This document shows, piece after piece, positions 9,521-19,983 of a stretch of DNA of 64,000 nucleotides. Positions within the stretch are counted from its first letter, which is position 1. The number at the start of each line of letters is the position of its first letter. Made by a program: the position numbers and the translations under genes. Source of the DNA: Plantago ovata (taxonomy: Eukaryota; Streptophyta; Magnoliopsida; Lamiales; Plantaginaceae); assembly GCA_028274465.1 (NCBI GenBank), contig CM051458.1:26920692-26984691 (forward strand). Direction: 5' to 3'. The notes under the pieces are model-generated. The model ran no database searches. It worked only from the letters and a program-made list of their open reading frames with translations, and was not told the DNA's origin.

Positions 9521-10768
9521 TTGTTATTATAACAAGCAATCAATTCAATTTTTATAGCATAGAAGAATTTAAAATTCCAAAAGATCAAACTCAGTTCTAA
9601 ATTCAAATATGATATGTGTCTCATCCACTTATTGAACTACCTAATAATAAAGCCAAATATAAAATGCACTACTGATGAAAGCATAACATGAACACAATAA
9701 AAATAACATAAATCTACTTGCCCTTGCGTGATGGTCCACCTTTGCGAGTCTTCTTCTTCCCACAATTCTTTTTAATAGCTTTGCCTTTCTTCTTTAGATC
9801 ATCACGCCCATCATCACTGAAGTATCGACTCCTAACATCCTCAAATTTTCTTACAAAGCTATCATCTTCACTTTCGTCTTCACTCTTTTTATCGCTTTCT
9901 TCTTCAATTTCATTATCAAGCATCAGGAGATGTTGGTTAGACCTTGACCCACCAGGACCAGCAATGTTAGTTAGCCCCAACTCTCCTAACATAGTTTTCA
10001 TCATGTCAAGTAGCTTACTTTTCAGATCTTGCAATTCTTCCAAAGCCTTGTTCCTATCTGCCTTTAGTTCTTCCAACTCATGTTCAATGGTTTGAACTTG
10101 TTCTTGAGATTCCATCAATTGTTTCCTAACTCCTTGACCAGGTCCAAATCCATAGACTCTTCCTCGTTCTAGGCCACCTGATGCCGCACTCCATAAATCA
10201 AGATCAAATTCTGGACGTGTTTCACAATCCGGGTACGACTCTTTCACAGATTTTTCATAATTCTCCTATCCAATATAAAGTTGAAAATTTTAGATATGCA
10301 TTTAGAAAAAAAATAGAAACAAGAAGGAAAAAATTGATCATGTATTCTTACCCGCACTTTCTTTGCTTTCTGACAAATGTATTCACCTTTCCCCTTTTCC
10401 GTCCTGTGAGTTCTATCATATAACTCTAGCTTGCTTATTCGACGCTTGAGTTCCTTCTCCAGAAGAAAATACATAGTTTCAGAATGTTAGAGTTAACTAA
10501 ACACAAAATGCAATCTTACTTTGAATATACTACATCTTACCATCTTATCACGATGTGCAGCAAATGAACATGATCCCCCAGTATGGGTAGGAGGTGCAGT
10601 CCCATCTTCAGCCAATCTATTCTTCCTACCAGCTTTTGATTTACTTAGCCATTTTTCAGTTGACCACACTTCATCTATTAGTCCAATCCGCCACCTTTTA
10701 CGAATCCATTTCTTGTAAGTTTTCCAGTCCTTCGGTTTATCAGACTTAGCAAATAAAGTCGCTTTTTT

Positions 10769-11741
10769 CAATACAAGCTGGGTTAAACTTGTCTGCCAAC
10801 AAAGAAGAGTGTGCTAAATTAAGTTGTTCTCTTGCCAAAACCACCTTCTTCTGTACCCCATTGTATCTGTCATTAATACGCCGCATACGAGGTTGCAATT
10901 TTTTCAACTTCTCCCATACAACAAACATGGGGTGGCCATGCACTTGGACGCTCCAAACTCGAGCCACTGTATCTAAAAAATCAACCGCATTAGTAGTACA
11001 GTTTAAGAATTTAAAAAGTTGCTTGGGCCGAGGTACAAGAACTTCAAAATTGACTCGCAAAGGCATATGATCAGAAATATGTGGATCCAAGATTTCAACT
11101 GTATGCTGAGGATAATGTAGAAACCAATCCACATTGCCTAGCACTCTATCAATGCGTGAATAGATTACTCTGTCCTCTTGTTTGTTTGTCCATGTAAAAT
11201 GGTCACCAAGAGTAGAACATTCAAATAATCCCACTTCATTCATCATTACTGCAAAATCCTGATATTCATGGATGGTAACAAAATTACCACCTTCACGATC
11301 ATCCACCGAAAGGACATTGTTAAAGTCCCCCATTACAATCCAAGGACCTTGGATAGTACCAGCAAGATCCACAATATCATTCCATAATAATCTTCTACGA
11401 TCTAGAGTATTCTGAGCATAAACAACAGTTAACCATAACTTCAAGTTTCCATCGACTCCATGAACACGTACATGTAGAAACTGATCAGTACATTTCACAA
11501 ACGAAACTCTAAATCTATTACACTTCCACATAAGCCAAATTCTACCATACAGATGCATACTATAATTGCCAAGAAAGGACCAATGTGGACCAAATTTGGC
11601 CCTGATCGTATCTGACTTACACTGCCTAACTTTAGTCTCTAATAAAGCAATAAAGGCACAATCTAAATTCCTGAGATGGGAGCTAACCTCAGTATGCCTG
11701 GCGACTTTATTTAACCCCCTAACATTCCAAGACAACATCAT
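10769..11741 (-). pseudogene. LINE ORF2 fragment: endonuclease domain only
   Basis: The frame starts MMLSWNVRGLN at 11741 and carries the exonuclease-endonuclease-phosphatase domain of L1 elements: the N-terminal WNVRGLN, LLETKV (catalytic Glu), VYAQN, WIVMGDFNNVL (catalytic Asp/Asn), SRIDRVL and the C-terminal ISDHMPL (Asp-His). It then runs about 80 residues and ends at the insertion border with LLADKFNPAC. The full-length protein would continue with reverse transcriptase and RNase H, which are missing. The reading frame appears to run on a few codons into target DNA to 10746. Confidence 0.85.
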
Positions 11742-11787
11742 TGTGCCCCAGAGGAAGCATTGGCAAGACCCTTCCCAGTCCCCAATG

Positions 11788-12930
11788 CTACACGAGCTGA
11801 TTCAGTCTGACTAATTGAGACACCCACAGTGTGCCCACCATCATTTGTTGTCCTCTGATCTGTATCCCAGATTGTTCACCAGTAACAGAGGTTGAAACTA
11901 CAGCCTTTGCACGCCAATTCTGTGATTGTACCGGCCGCTTGTTACCACCAACCTGCTGCTGCGCCTTTTTCAGACAATTATGACCCATTTTCTTACACTT
12001 ATGGCAATATAATGGACGCCACTCATATTCAACAGCCTGCTCGAACTTACGCCCAGTCCGATCAGAAATCACAACAGTTTCCTTCAGTTCCTCAGTCACA
12101 TCAATCTCAATTAAAACACGGGCATAAGAAACTCTTAACTTTTTTGCAGTACATTCATCAGTTACAATTGGATTACCCAATGCACTAGCAATCTTACCAA
12201 GGCTTTTCTTACCCCAGAGATGTAAAGGCAGTTTGGGGAAAACAACCCACAGAGGAAGCACCCTGAGTAAGTTAGTTTTCAGATCAAACTCCGGCGTCCA
12301 GTTACGCAAGAACATTGGCATATTAAATATCGTGTATGGACCATTCTGCATCACCACATCTCTGTCCTCCGAGGATTTGAATCGGATTATGAAATAACCG
12401 TCATCATGATAGTGCAGATCCGGTAAGGCCACAAACGACCATGCTTTCACCATAAACTGCTTGACTGCATTCATGGTCAGTTCAGAGCCTATGACAAACA
12501 TAATAACTGCCGCATTCCAGAACAATATTTCATCTTGCACATCATCTTCATCAATAGTCACTTCCAATCCCAGATCAGAGACCTTGGGCGCAGAAAACTC
12601 CATCCCCAAACCATGAGTAGGAAGACGATTCCCTCGCACCACATCCACCCAAGGCAATGGCTCATCAGTTGCAGTCGCAGATGCTGGAATCGAAATCCCT
12701 GGACCTTTCGCTGCAGAGCCCCTTTCCCTTGTATCCACCGGTTTCTCAATTACTGCAATTGAATTCGGAATCTGAGAAACGGCAGGTTGTTTCTCACCAA
12801 TCCCCTCAATTTCTTCACATTCATTCACTTGACTGCTTTCAATCTGACTGCTATCATCTTCCGTTGCTCCGTCGGTTGATGGTGGAACCGGCGCCGTCCT
12901 TTTTCTCGGTCGGCCACGCTTATTCACCAT
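11788..12930 (-). CDS. LINE ORF1, DUF4283-type nucleic-acid-binding protein
   Basis: A 380-residue ORF begins with ATG at 12930 after the LINE leader. It has a basic N terminus (KRGRPRKRT), an acidic and disordered stretch to about residue 130, then the DUF4283-like fold with FVIGSELTMNAVKQFMVKAW and YFIIRFKSSEDRDVVMQNGPY, the NLLRVLPLWVVFPKLPLHLW segment, and a CHKCKKMGHNC zinc motif near residue 315. This order is typical for ORF1 of plant L1 elements, which binds the element RNA. The frame is intact up to the stop 47 bp before the endonuclease ORF. Whether it is ever expressed is unknown. Confidence 0.85.
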   Translation of the reverse strand: MVNKRGRPRKRTAPVPPSTDGATEDDSSQIESSQVNECEEIEGIGEKQPAVSQIPNSIAVIEKPVDTRERGSAAKGPGISIPASATATDEPLPWVDVVRGNRLPTHGLGMEFSAPKVSDLGLEVTIDEDDVQDEILFWNAAVIMFVIGSELTMNAVKQFMVKAWSFVALPDLHYHDDGYFIIRFKSSEDRDVVMQNGPYTIFNMPMFLRNWTPEFDLKTNLLRVLPLWVVFPKLPLHLWGKKSLGKIASALGNPIVTDECTAKKLRVSYARVLIEIDVTEELKETVVISDRTGRKFEQAVEYEWRPLYCHKCKKMGHNCLKKAQQQVGGNKRPVQSQNWRAKAVVSTSVTGEQSGIQIRGQQMMVGTLWVSQLVRLNQLV

Positions 12931-13884
12931 GATGTCGACAGTTACACCTTGACTGTGTGTTTTTCGCCCCTAGTAAGAGAGAGCGTCAATTTTTAATACT
13001 GTATTAATTAATAATAAAGTCGCTTTTTTGCGTTCTTCACATAACGCCTCCCTAAATCGATTAACAGATGCTTTATGCCAAGCATCATAAACCTGCTTTT
13101 CTTGTCTTGGGTGCCACCTGAACTTTTTCTGTCAAAAAAATAAAAATAAAACAGTGATTGTTACATCTAAAGATGTAAAATTCCATTTAGTGGAGCTTTA
13201 AACAGAAAAAGCTCCAGACACTTTTTTACAGAAGCCTAATATGATGCACATGGGAAATATGAGACATTCAAATTAAAATTACCTTAAAAATTTCCACATT
13301 AGTTGTCTTCTGCGCAGAGGGACTTTTAGCCATGTAGGCCATACACCCTCGTAGTGACCAGTGACCTTTAAAGGTTGCAGTTAGTTATATCTGAGACAAC
13401 ACTGCTGTCTAGAAAACTGAAAGTTTAAGATATGAAATGTAAGTGACATGTAATTACTGTTGAATAAACATCTACAAAATAATAGGGATCCCCAAAATAA
13501 TAATATATGTAATTACTTATGAATAAACATCTACAATATAATAATGTAAGTTCGTACGTATCACCAGCGATGTGAATCCAAGGCCGCCTATTGGCATCAT
13601 CAGGTACTTCTGACCCATGGTTAGGTCCTCTTACTCTCTCTTACTCTCCTAGGAGATACATTTCGAGACTCTTGTCTTGCCTCCAATTCCAAAGCAGTCC
13701 CTCCATTAGTGTCTGTCTGGACATCAGTGTCAGAGTTCTCTTCACTTGATTGATCTGTAGTGTCCTCATGGTTCACTGGAGCAGGTTCTTTCTCCAAGCG
13801 AAGAGGTTCGCTGCCTTTTCTCCCCGACATATCTTCCCCATTGCTCTTACTCTTACTAACAGTTTTCTTCCCTTTCCCTGCCAT

Positions 13885-14696
13885 CCTACAAAAATTTAGG
13901 TAAGAAAATATTAATTTTCTATGTTGATGAAATGATACAAACAGAATGAAAACCACCTCTCATAAAACTGTATCAAATAAACAGAAGTCTTAAAAATAAA
14001 TCTAGCCTATGGATCCAGTATAAGATTTATTTCATATAAAGAAAACCATAAACTTAATCAATTATCATCACGACAGAGTGCTGACAAACCAAAACAAAAA
14101 CAAATTAAGCACATATATGCTATCTTCCAAATTTCAGTTTCGTAGCCAAAATATGTAATCAATCCAATAATATATAAAACCATTAGTCAGTACTTCACCT
14201 ACAGACCTAAAATCCATCTCAATTAGAAAGTTGAAAAACCCTAAATGTTACCTCTTTGTTGACGCTCTAAATCAAAAGCTCCACCAAAATGATTCTGAGA
14301 TTTACACCATATTTTCCCCATCAGGTCTTTGTATTTATACTGACCTACATGCAGGATAAGGCGGGATCTTCAAGCGGGAGAAATTTCCAGCGCGGTAAAA
14401 ACTTTTGAGTTGCCGGAAAAAAGATTTTTTGGGGATAGCAAGTAATCTGGGATTCTAAAGGCATGATTTTCGCAACAGAAGGAAACATAATGAATTGTTG
14501 GAAGGACTTGACTATATTAGTGAAATATTATGGAAGGTAAGAGAGAGTCTATCGAACTGATAAGTGTAGATCTGAGATATAAGAACAGACTCTGCCTTAT
14601 CCTTATCTTCTTCTCTTTTGTGAAGTATTTATTCTAGAGTATTCTGAATCGTAAAATTGATTTATATCGTTGTATTCAATGAAAATGAATACATAA
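13885..14696. other. 5' region of the CACTA gene, no further ORF
   Basis: AT-rich sequence upstream of the presumed CACTA start. No gene or second CACTA terminus is visible. An ACCCTAAA word near 14240 is isolated. Confidence 0.4.
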
Positions 14697-14775
14697 TCTC
14701 TAGTGGTCGAGTGGTAGAGGAATGCGAGCCCTACCCAACTGTCCAGGGTATGATACCTAGGAACTGCAAAGTTTT
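14697..14775 (+). repeat. tRNA-like (SINE-like) sequence
   Basis: An A-box-like TGGTCGAGTGG (14704-14714) is followed 31 bp later by a weak B-box-like GGGTATGATACC (14746-14757). The spacing resembles a tRNA or a SINE head. The B box departs from GGTTCGANNCC, and the acceptor arms do not pair well, so this is not called a tRNA gene. Confidence 0.3.
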
Positions 14776-14933
14776 GCTATTTTCACTATTTAAAAGTGAA
14801 AATCTTTATGGTAGATGGGATTAACAAGAAAGTTAAATTTGTTTCAAAATTTTCATTTTTCTTTCTTCAACTATAAAATTAATGTTTGTTGTTGCATACA
14901 ATTTATCTTGCTTATACGCATATTTAGGTGTTC

Positions 14934-16112
14934 TGTTAGGAAACTTGTAATTTTGATGAGCAATTAACCATGCTAAATTAAGGAAAGTCCAGTAACTAGT
15001 ACTCTTAAGGTCCATAGGAATTTAGAATTTTTAAGGACATTGTAAAAGAGGAACGTTTGCTGAAAGACTTAGTGTAGGTACTAGTTAGGTTCTTTTGTTT
15101 TTGCTGATTATGTACTTTGTTTTTACAAATGAACTATTGAAGACCTAGAACCGCTCAGAAAGTTGAAGATTCGAAGATTGAAGAATTAAAAGAATTCTTA
15201 CAAAGGTATCTACAAAGGCACATGTTGCTCAGAAAGTGAGATTTTCAGCAACAACTTGCATAAGTGAAAATCAATATGACATAGTAGGTTGTGCTTGTTG
15301 AAACTGAGACTGACCACTTGCTGACAACATATGTGACCTCATTGCTGAAGAGTACTTGCATTTTGGCTCCAACGTGCACATTTGAATTTGATTCAAATGA
15401 ACATTAAATGCAAAGTAGGCACGCGGAGAACATGAAGACAAGAAGACAAATGAAGGACGCAGTTGAAAGTACAAAAGCAAGATAGTGACATCTTAAGGTA
15501 CAAAGCCTTAGAATTTAAAATTCAAACGGCTCCCTTGAGACACTATAAATAGAGGTCATCAGGCAAAGAGTAGTAGTGTGTCAACAACGTGATCAAACTC
15601 TCACTTGTGCTTTAAACACTCAAATCCTTCTATACTCTTTACTGCCTATTGATTCGTTCCAAGACTTAAGCTTGAAACAAAAGATACTTGTGAAGAAGTA
15701 GAACATTCACGGCTAAGAAATTAGTTAAGTGTTCTCTCTTGCGAACAAGAACAAGTCTTGACACCAAAAACAATCAAACTTGCTTACTGCAAAGTATTAC
15801 AAGTTGTGTTTCTTTAGATAACTTGTTATAGCTGAAAAATTATACTCAAGTGATCTCATCCCAAACCTCTCTAACTGATAAACACCCTTTTCAGGTGTGA
15901 AATTCAGGGGGAATTAATCAAGCATAGTGTTGCTGATTGTAAAAGACTTCCGCACTCTATTTTTAAGTATCAGCAAACTCATTACTGAAAAGTAATAAGT
16001 ACTTGCTGAGAAAGTTAAGTACCATCAAACTCATTAGTGAAAAGTAATAAGCACTTGATGAGAAAGTTTTAAACGATGAAAAGTTTGAAAAGACTATTCA
16101 CCCCCCCCCCCC
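14934..16112 (+). mobile_element. SIRE(+)1 5' LTR fragment
   Basis: It begins TGTTAGGAAACTTG like the other SIRE LTRs (17613 and 54431 on the minus strand; 57245 on the plus strand) and matches them with about 330 bp missing internally near 15945, between GTTGCTGATT and AAGACTTCCGC. It stops inside the C-run at 16101-16112, short of the usual CTCTAGTC...CCAACA end. A TATA box lies at 15543-15552 (CTATAAATAG). No primer-binding site follows. Instead the inverted LTR of SIRE(-) starts directly. Confidence 0.85.
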
Positions 16113-17613
16113 TAAACAACAAGAAAAGACTAGAGGGGGGTGAATAGTCTTTTCAAACTTTCGTCGTTTAAAAACTTTCTCAGCAAGTGCTTATTACTTT
16201 TCAGTAATGAGTTTGCTGATACTTAACTTTCTCAGCATGTACTAGTTACTTTTCAGTAACGAGTTTTACTGGTACTTTAAAAACAGAGTGCGGAAGTCTT
16301 TATACAATAAGTGTTTTTCATAGAGTGTTAGTTTCAACAAGTGAGCAGAGTGGCAGTGTACAAAAGATAAAGCTTGCTGAAAACTAAATGCGGTAAAGTA
16401 AATCACACAAACAATTTTATAGTGGTATTTGAGAGTGGCGTAATCTCTCAACTAATCCACTTTGTCCTTTCTAGGACTGAATCCACTAAGATAAGCTTGA
16501 GGTTCCTTAAAACACCTATCTGTAATGATTCTTCAGAAACCAAAGCACACTTGCTTCGTTTCCAACCTAACTAGAGAACGTAACCTTGTTCTCCACCAAA
16601 CTTGGGACACTTAATCGGCAAAACTATGCTTGATTAATTCCCCCTGAATTTCACGCCTGAAAAAGGGTGTTTATCAGTTAGAGAGGTTTGGGATGAGATG
16701 ACTTGAGTATAAATTTTTCAGCTATAACAAGTTATCTAAAGAAACACAACTTGGAATACTTTTCAGTAAACAAGTTAAGTTGTTTCTTGTGTCAAGACTT
16801 GTTCTTGTTCGAAAGAAAGAACACTTAACTAATTTCTTAGCCGTGAATGTTCTACTTCTTCACAAGTAGCTTTTGTTTCAAGCTTAAGTCTTGGAACGGA
16901 TCAATAGGCAGTAAAGAGTATGGAAGATTGAGTGTTTAAGCACAAGTGAGAGTTTGATCACGTTTTTGACACACTTCAACTCTTTGTCGGATGACCTCTA
17001 TTTATAATGAATCAAGGGAGCCGTTTGAATTTCAAATTCTAAGGCTTTGTTCTTAAGATGTCACTATCTTGCTTTTGTACTTTCAGCAGCGTCCTTCATT
17101 TGTCTTCTAGTCTTCATGTTCTCCGCGTGCTTACTTTGCATTTTATGTTCATTTGAATCGAATTCAAATATGAACGTTGGAGCCAAAATGCAAGTACTTT
17201 CAGCAAGGAGGTCACATATGTATTTCAGCAAGCAGTCAGTCTCAGTTTCAACAAGCGCAACCTACTCTGTCATATAGATTTTCACTTATGCAAGCTGTTG
17301 TTGAAATTTTCACTTTCTGAGCAACATGTGCCTTTGTAGATACCATTCTCAGAAATCTTCTTAAGTCTTCAGTCTTCGAATCTTCAAGTTTCTGAGCGGT
17401 TCTACTGCTTCAATAGTTCATTTGTAAAAACAAAGTACATCATCAGCAAACTAAAGCACCTAACTAGTATCTACACTTAGTCTTCAGCAAACGTTCCTCT
17501 TTTACAATCTCCTTAAAATTCTAAATTCCTATGGACCTTAAGAGTACTAGTTACTGGACTTTCCTTAATTTAGCATGGTTAATTGCTCATCAAAATTTAC
17601 AAGTTTCCTAACA
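16113..17613 (-). mobile_element. SIRE(-) 3' LTR
   Basis: On the minus strand it begins TGTTAGGAAACTTG at 17613, directly after a polypurine tract, and runs to 16113. Compared with the 5' LTR (52919-54431) it lacks about the last 12 bp (the GGGACCAACA end), which were lost at the junction with the SIRE(+)1 LTR. A TATA box is seen on the minus strand near 17000. Confidence 0.9.
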
Positions 17614-17632
17614 AATTTCCCCCTTTTTGATG
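17614..17632 (-). promoter_or_regulatory. SIRE(-) polypurine tract
   Basis: On the minus strand AAAAAGGGGGAAATT directly precedes the 3' LTR start. This is the expected primer site for plus-strand DNA synthesis and marks the LTR at 16113-17613 as the 3' LTR. Confidence 0.8.
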
Positions 17633-17874
17633 TTAGCAATGCATGGCTAAATTAATTGTTACAATTTTAGAGGTTTCTGATGTTGAATAAATCAGTTGAT
17701 TAATGCAAGCATACTTGAATAATAAAACAGTAAGCATAAGTAGTTTGCATAATCAAAAACCAATAAGAGTCAAAAGTTTATTGCTGATAGGTATCTTTCA
17801 GTAAGTTTACAAAAAATTTCAGAGATAACTACAAAAATCAGCAAACAAAACAAACAAAGCTTTTTACAAGGGAC

Positions 17875-19866
17875 TTAAGCTATTCCAGCAGAAGATTTCC
17901 TAAGAATCTCCCTTACACTCTTCTCAGCAAGAGTAGAGAATTCAACACAGTCCTTCTCGTAATCTTCAAGTAGCTTACGGACTTCAAGTTGAATAATCCT
18001 TGCATTCTTGCAGGCAGTATAATGATGGTTTTCACTATTAATTTCTTTGTAGTGAAGTACCCACAAGTGCATTCCCCAATTGCTAGCATGGAGAAGTTGA
18101 GTATCTGAAATTCCCTTGTGGGCATGAATCTTTCTTAACCAGAGAAGATCTTCTTCTTGATCCTTGGCAGTGAGATAAAAATACTCATAAGGAATCAGCC
18201 ATATTTCTTCTTTGACTTCTTGGTTAAAGGATGACTGTAGTAAGCAACATCTATCGGTTTGATCAAATCGGGAACTTGTTTTATATTCTTGCCGATAGAA
18301 GCTCTTCTTACTAAGATCTCCAAGTTCAGCCATTTTGCAGCAATGTTCCTTGGGTAGGGAGGAGTATCCCTTTCTTTTCTTTGCACTTTCAATTCAATCC
18401 AAGTGTACATTTGATTAAGTACATCAGTTGGAAACAAATCATTGGCAAAAAGATCTTCCAGCTTTATGATCCAGCAACCATGTAGGTTTCTGATCACATT
18501 CTGAGTTGTTTCCTCATTGCTGGTCTTTGTATATTCAACGCCAGTGCGAATTGCAATGCTGGCTAGCCTCTTTTCTTCCTGTCTTGGACAGTTCTTCCTT
18601 AATACAAGCCAAGTTCTCCTCATGTCTGCGCTCATTGTCGACTTTTTCTCTTCAATGAAAGCCTGAGCATTTTTCAATGCACTTTTAGCAAGTTTGAGTG
18701 CTTGAATGACATCTTCTTCATAGCTTTTGTGATGTAGACTGATGTCTTTCTGAGCTATGGTAAGTGAAGTAGTGCGTTTCAGCATTGTAGCCAGTATTTT
18801 GCTAATGTCAAGCGGACTCTCAGCAAGCAATGCATCATCCTGTTCTTGGCATGCTTTGTGAACAGCCATTAGTGCCTTTATTCTAGGAGTAAAATCCTCA
18901 ACGTTAGGAAACGGCACTAGAGAGGGAGTAAGTGAATGAGCTTTGATCTCAATAGCGAATTGATCATCATTTCTCAGCAAGCGACTTCTTTCACCATCTC
19001 CTTCATCAGTTTGGAGAGATGGAGGAGGAATTGCAACCTCTTTCACCATCTCCTTCTCAGTGTTTTGAATTTCAGTCTCAACAACTGTTATTTTTACTCC
19101 ACCAGCATTGACTAGGACCTTGATTATCATCATCATCGTCCTTGTTATCCTTAGAACCTTTTCCTTCATCATCATCACTGGTATCCTTTGGGATATTTTC
19201 ATCCTCTTCTTCTTCATCATCGTCCGTTAGTATGACTAACTCGAGATGTTTGTACATAGAAGCACTTGTAACTTCCTCTTCTTCATTGATTTTGTGGGGA
19301 TCAGCCACCACGGGTACAAAGGAACCCTTGAGCATCACAGCTTGTTCAGCTGGAGAGGCACTCTTGAATTTCGCTTTCATATTTTCTCTGATTAAAGCAA
19401 TCAGATTCGAGCTCATTAGCTGAGAACATGTAAGCTCTTCTGGAAGTATTGAGTGTACAAATGTCTCGAGTCTCAGTAAAGAGATTCTCTTTTTCTCATT
19501 GGACAGATGAAGGTGAAGATCAGAGAAATCCATCCTTCTATACCGTTGCCAGTTGCTGGCAGACTTAGCAACTCTGGTCAAGGTATTCTTTTTGAAGTTT
19601 GAGTAGAGTTCGTCTGAACTAACTTCAAGATCTTCAGTGATGTGAACCACTTCAGTGGTCTCCTTGTGAGCCTGAAAGAGAGTAAAGTTAATTTCAGGAA
19701 GGTTTTGGAAAATAGTTTTAGAGTCTAAAACTATAACATGATATACCTGTTGATGTTCAACAAGCTCATGTTGCACACTAAGTTGTGCTGGTACTATTTC
19801 CATTGCTTCAGGAGCTTGGGCAGAATCCTTGAACTGTTCATCCTGAAATAACTTTATATTAGACAC
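17875..19866 (-). pseudogene. SIRE(-) third ORF (env-like position), 3' part
   Basis: Three overlapping frames (19866-19078, 19220-18195, 18333-17875) appear to be one coding region with frameshifts near 19150 and 18300. The first contains a Ser/Asp/Glu-rich acid run (DDDEEEEDEN and a later DNKDDDDDNQ); the second a probable helical segment with EEDVIQALKLAKSALKNAQ; the last is rich in Glu, Lys and Trp. No signal peptide or clear membrane segment is visible. In SIRE-like elements a third ORF lies here and has been called envelope-like; the function is unproven and I see nothing that confirms an envelope. Confidence 0.6.
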
Positions 19867-19983
19867 AAGTACTAAGTTTTCAAACTTAGTAATTTTACCA
19901 AAACTTTCATCTACCTGCTGAACATGAGTTGTGGATTCTGGTGCAGAAGTTTCAGCAATCTTCTGACTTGTATCTTGAGAAGT

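Larger units (their letters stand above)
10769..13012 (-). mobile_element. L1-type LINE insertion lacking its 3' half
   Basis: A 17-bp target duplication, AATAAAGTCGCTTTTTT, flanks the insert at 10752-10768 and 13013-13029. The element reads on the minus strand: a short 5' leader from 13012, ORF1 at 12930, then ORF2 with only the endonuclease. The reverse transcriptase, RNase H, 3' UTR and poly(A) tail are absent; the insert stops just after the endonuclease, where its end abuts the A6 that starts the duplicated target. Confidence 0.85.
9714..13884 (-). pseudogene. CACTA plant transposase gene (Ptta/En/Spm, transposase_24 type), LINE-interrupted
   Basis: The probable start is MAGKGKKT at 13884, followed by a charged N terminus (to 13621). 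Family-like pieces then appear in order: RRPWIHIAGDT (about 13570), FKGHWSLRGCMAY (about 13370), a piece from 13128 that runs to the LINE and resumes after it as AKSDKPKDWKTYKKW, THTGGSCSFAAHRDKM (ends 10541 at a GTAAGA donor), ELKRRISKLELYDRTH (about 10440), and a last exon 10265-9714 with ENYEKSVKESYPD, GGLERGRVYGFGPG, a coiled coil (about residues 45-90) and a basic tail. Several GT-AG introns are inferred. Breaks: the LINE insertion at 10769-13012 and a likely frame loss near 13621. The protein family is known from CACTA elements and is thought to act in DNA binding or transposition; here it is dead by insertion. Confidence 0.75.
8973..14933 (-). mobile_element. CACTA (En/Spm) DNA transposon, one end visible
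   Basis: The left end is CACTACAAAAAAAAGGGC at 8973-8990, the typical CACTA terminus, followed by subterminal repeats and an En/Spm-type gene on the minus strand. The opposite end (…GTAGTG) was not found before the SIRE LTR that begins at 14934, so that end is missing or unrecognisable. No TNP2-like (transposase_21) gene is present, so the copy would be non-autonomous. An L1-type LINE is inserted in the gene. Confidence 0.75.

Noticed and set aside
14697..14775. Functional tRNA gene
   Set aside because: The B box departs from consensus and the acceptor and T arms do not pair convincingly.
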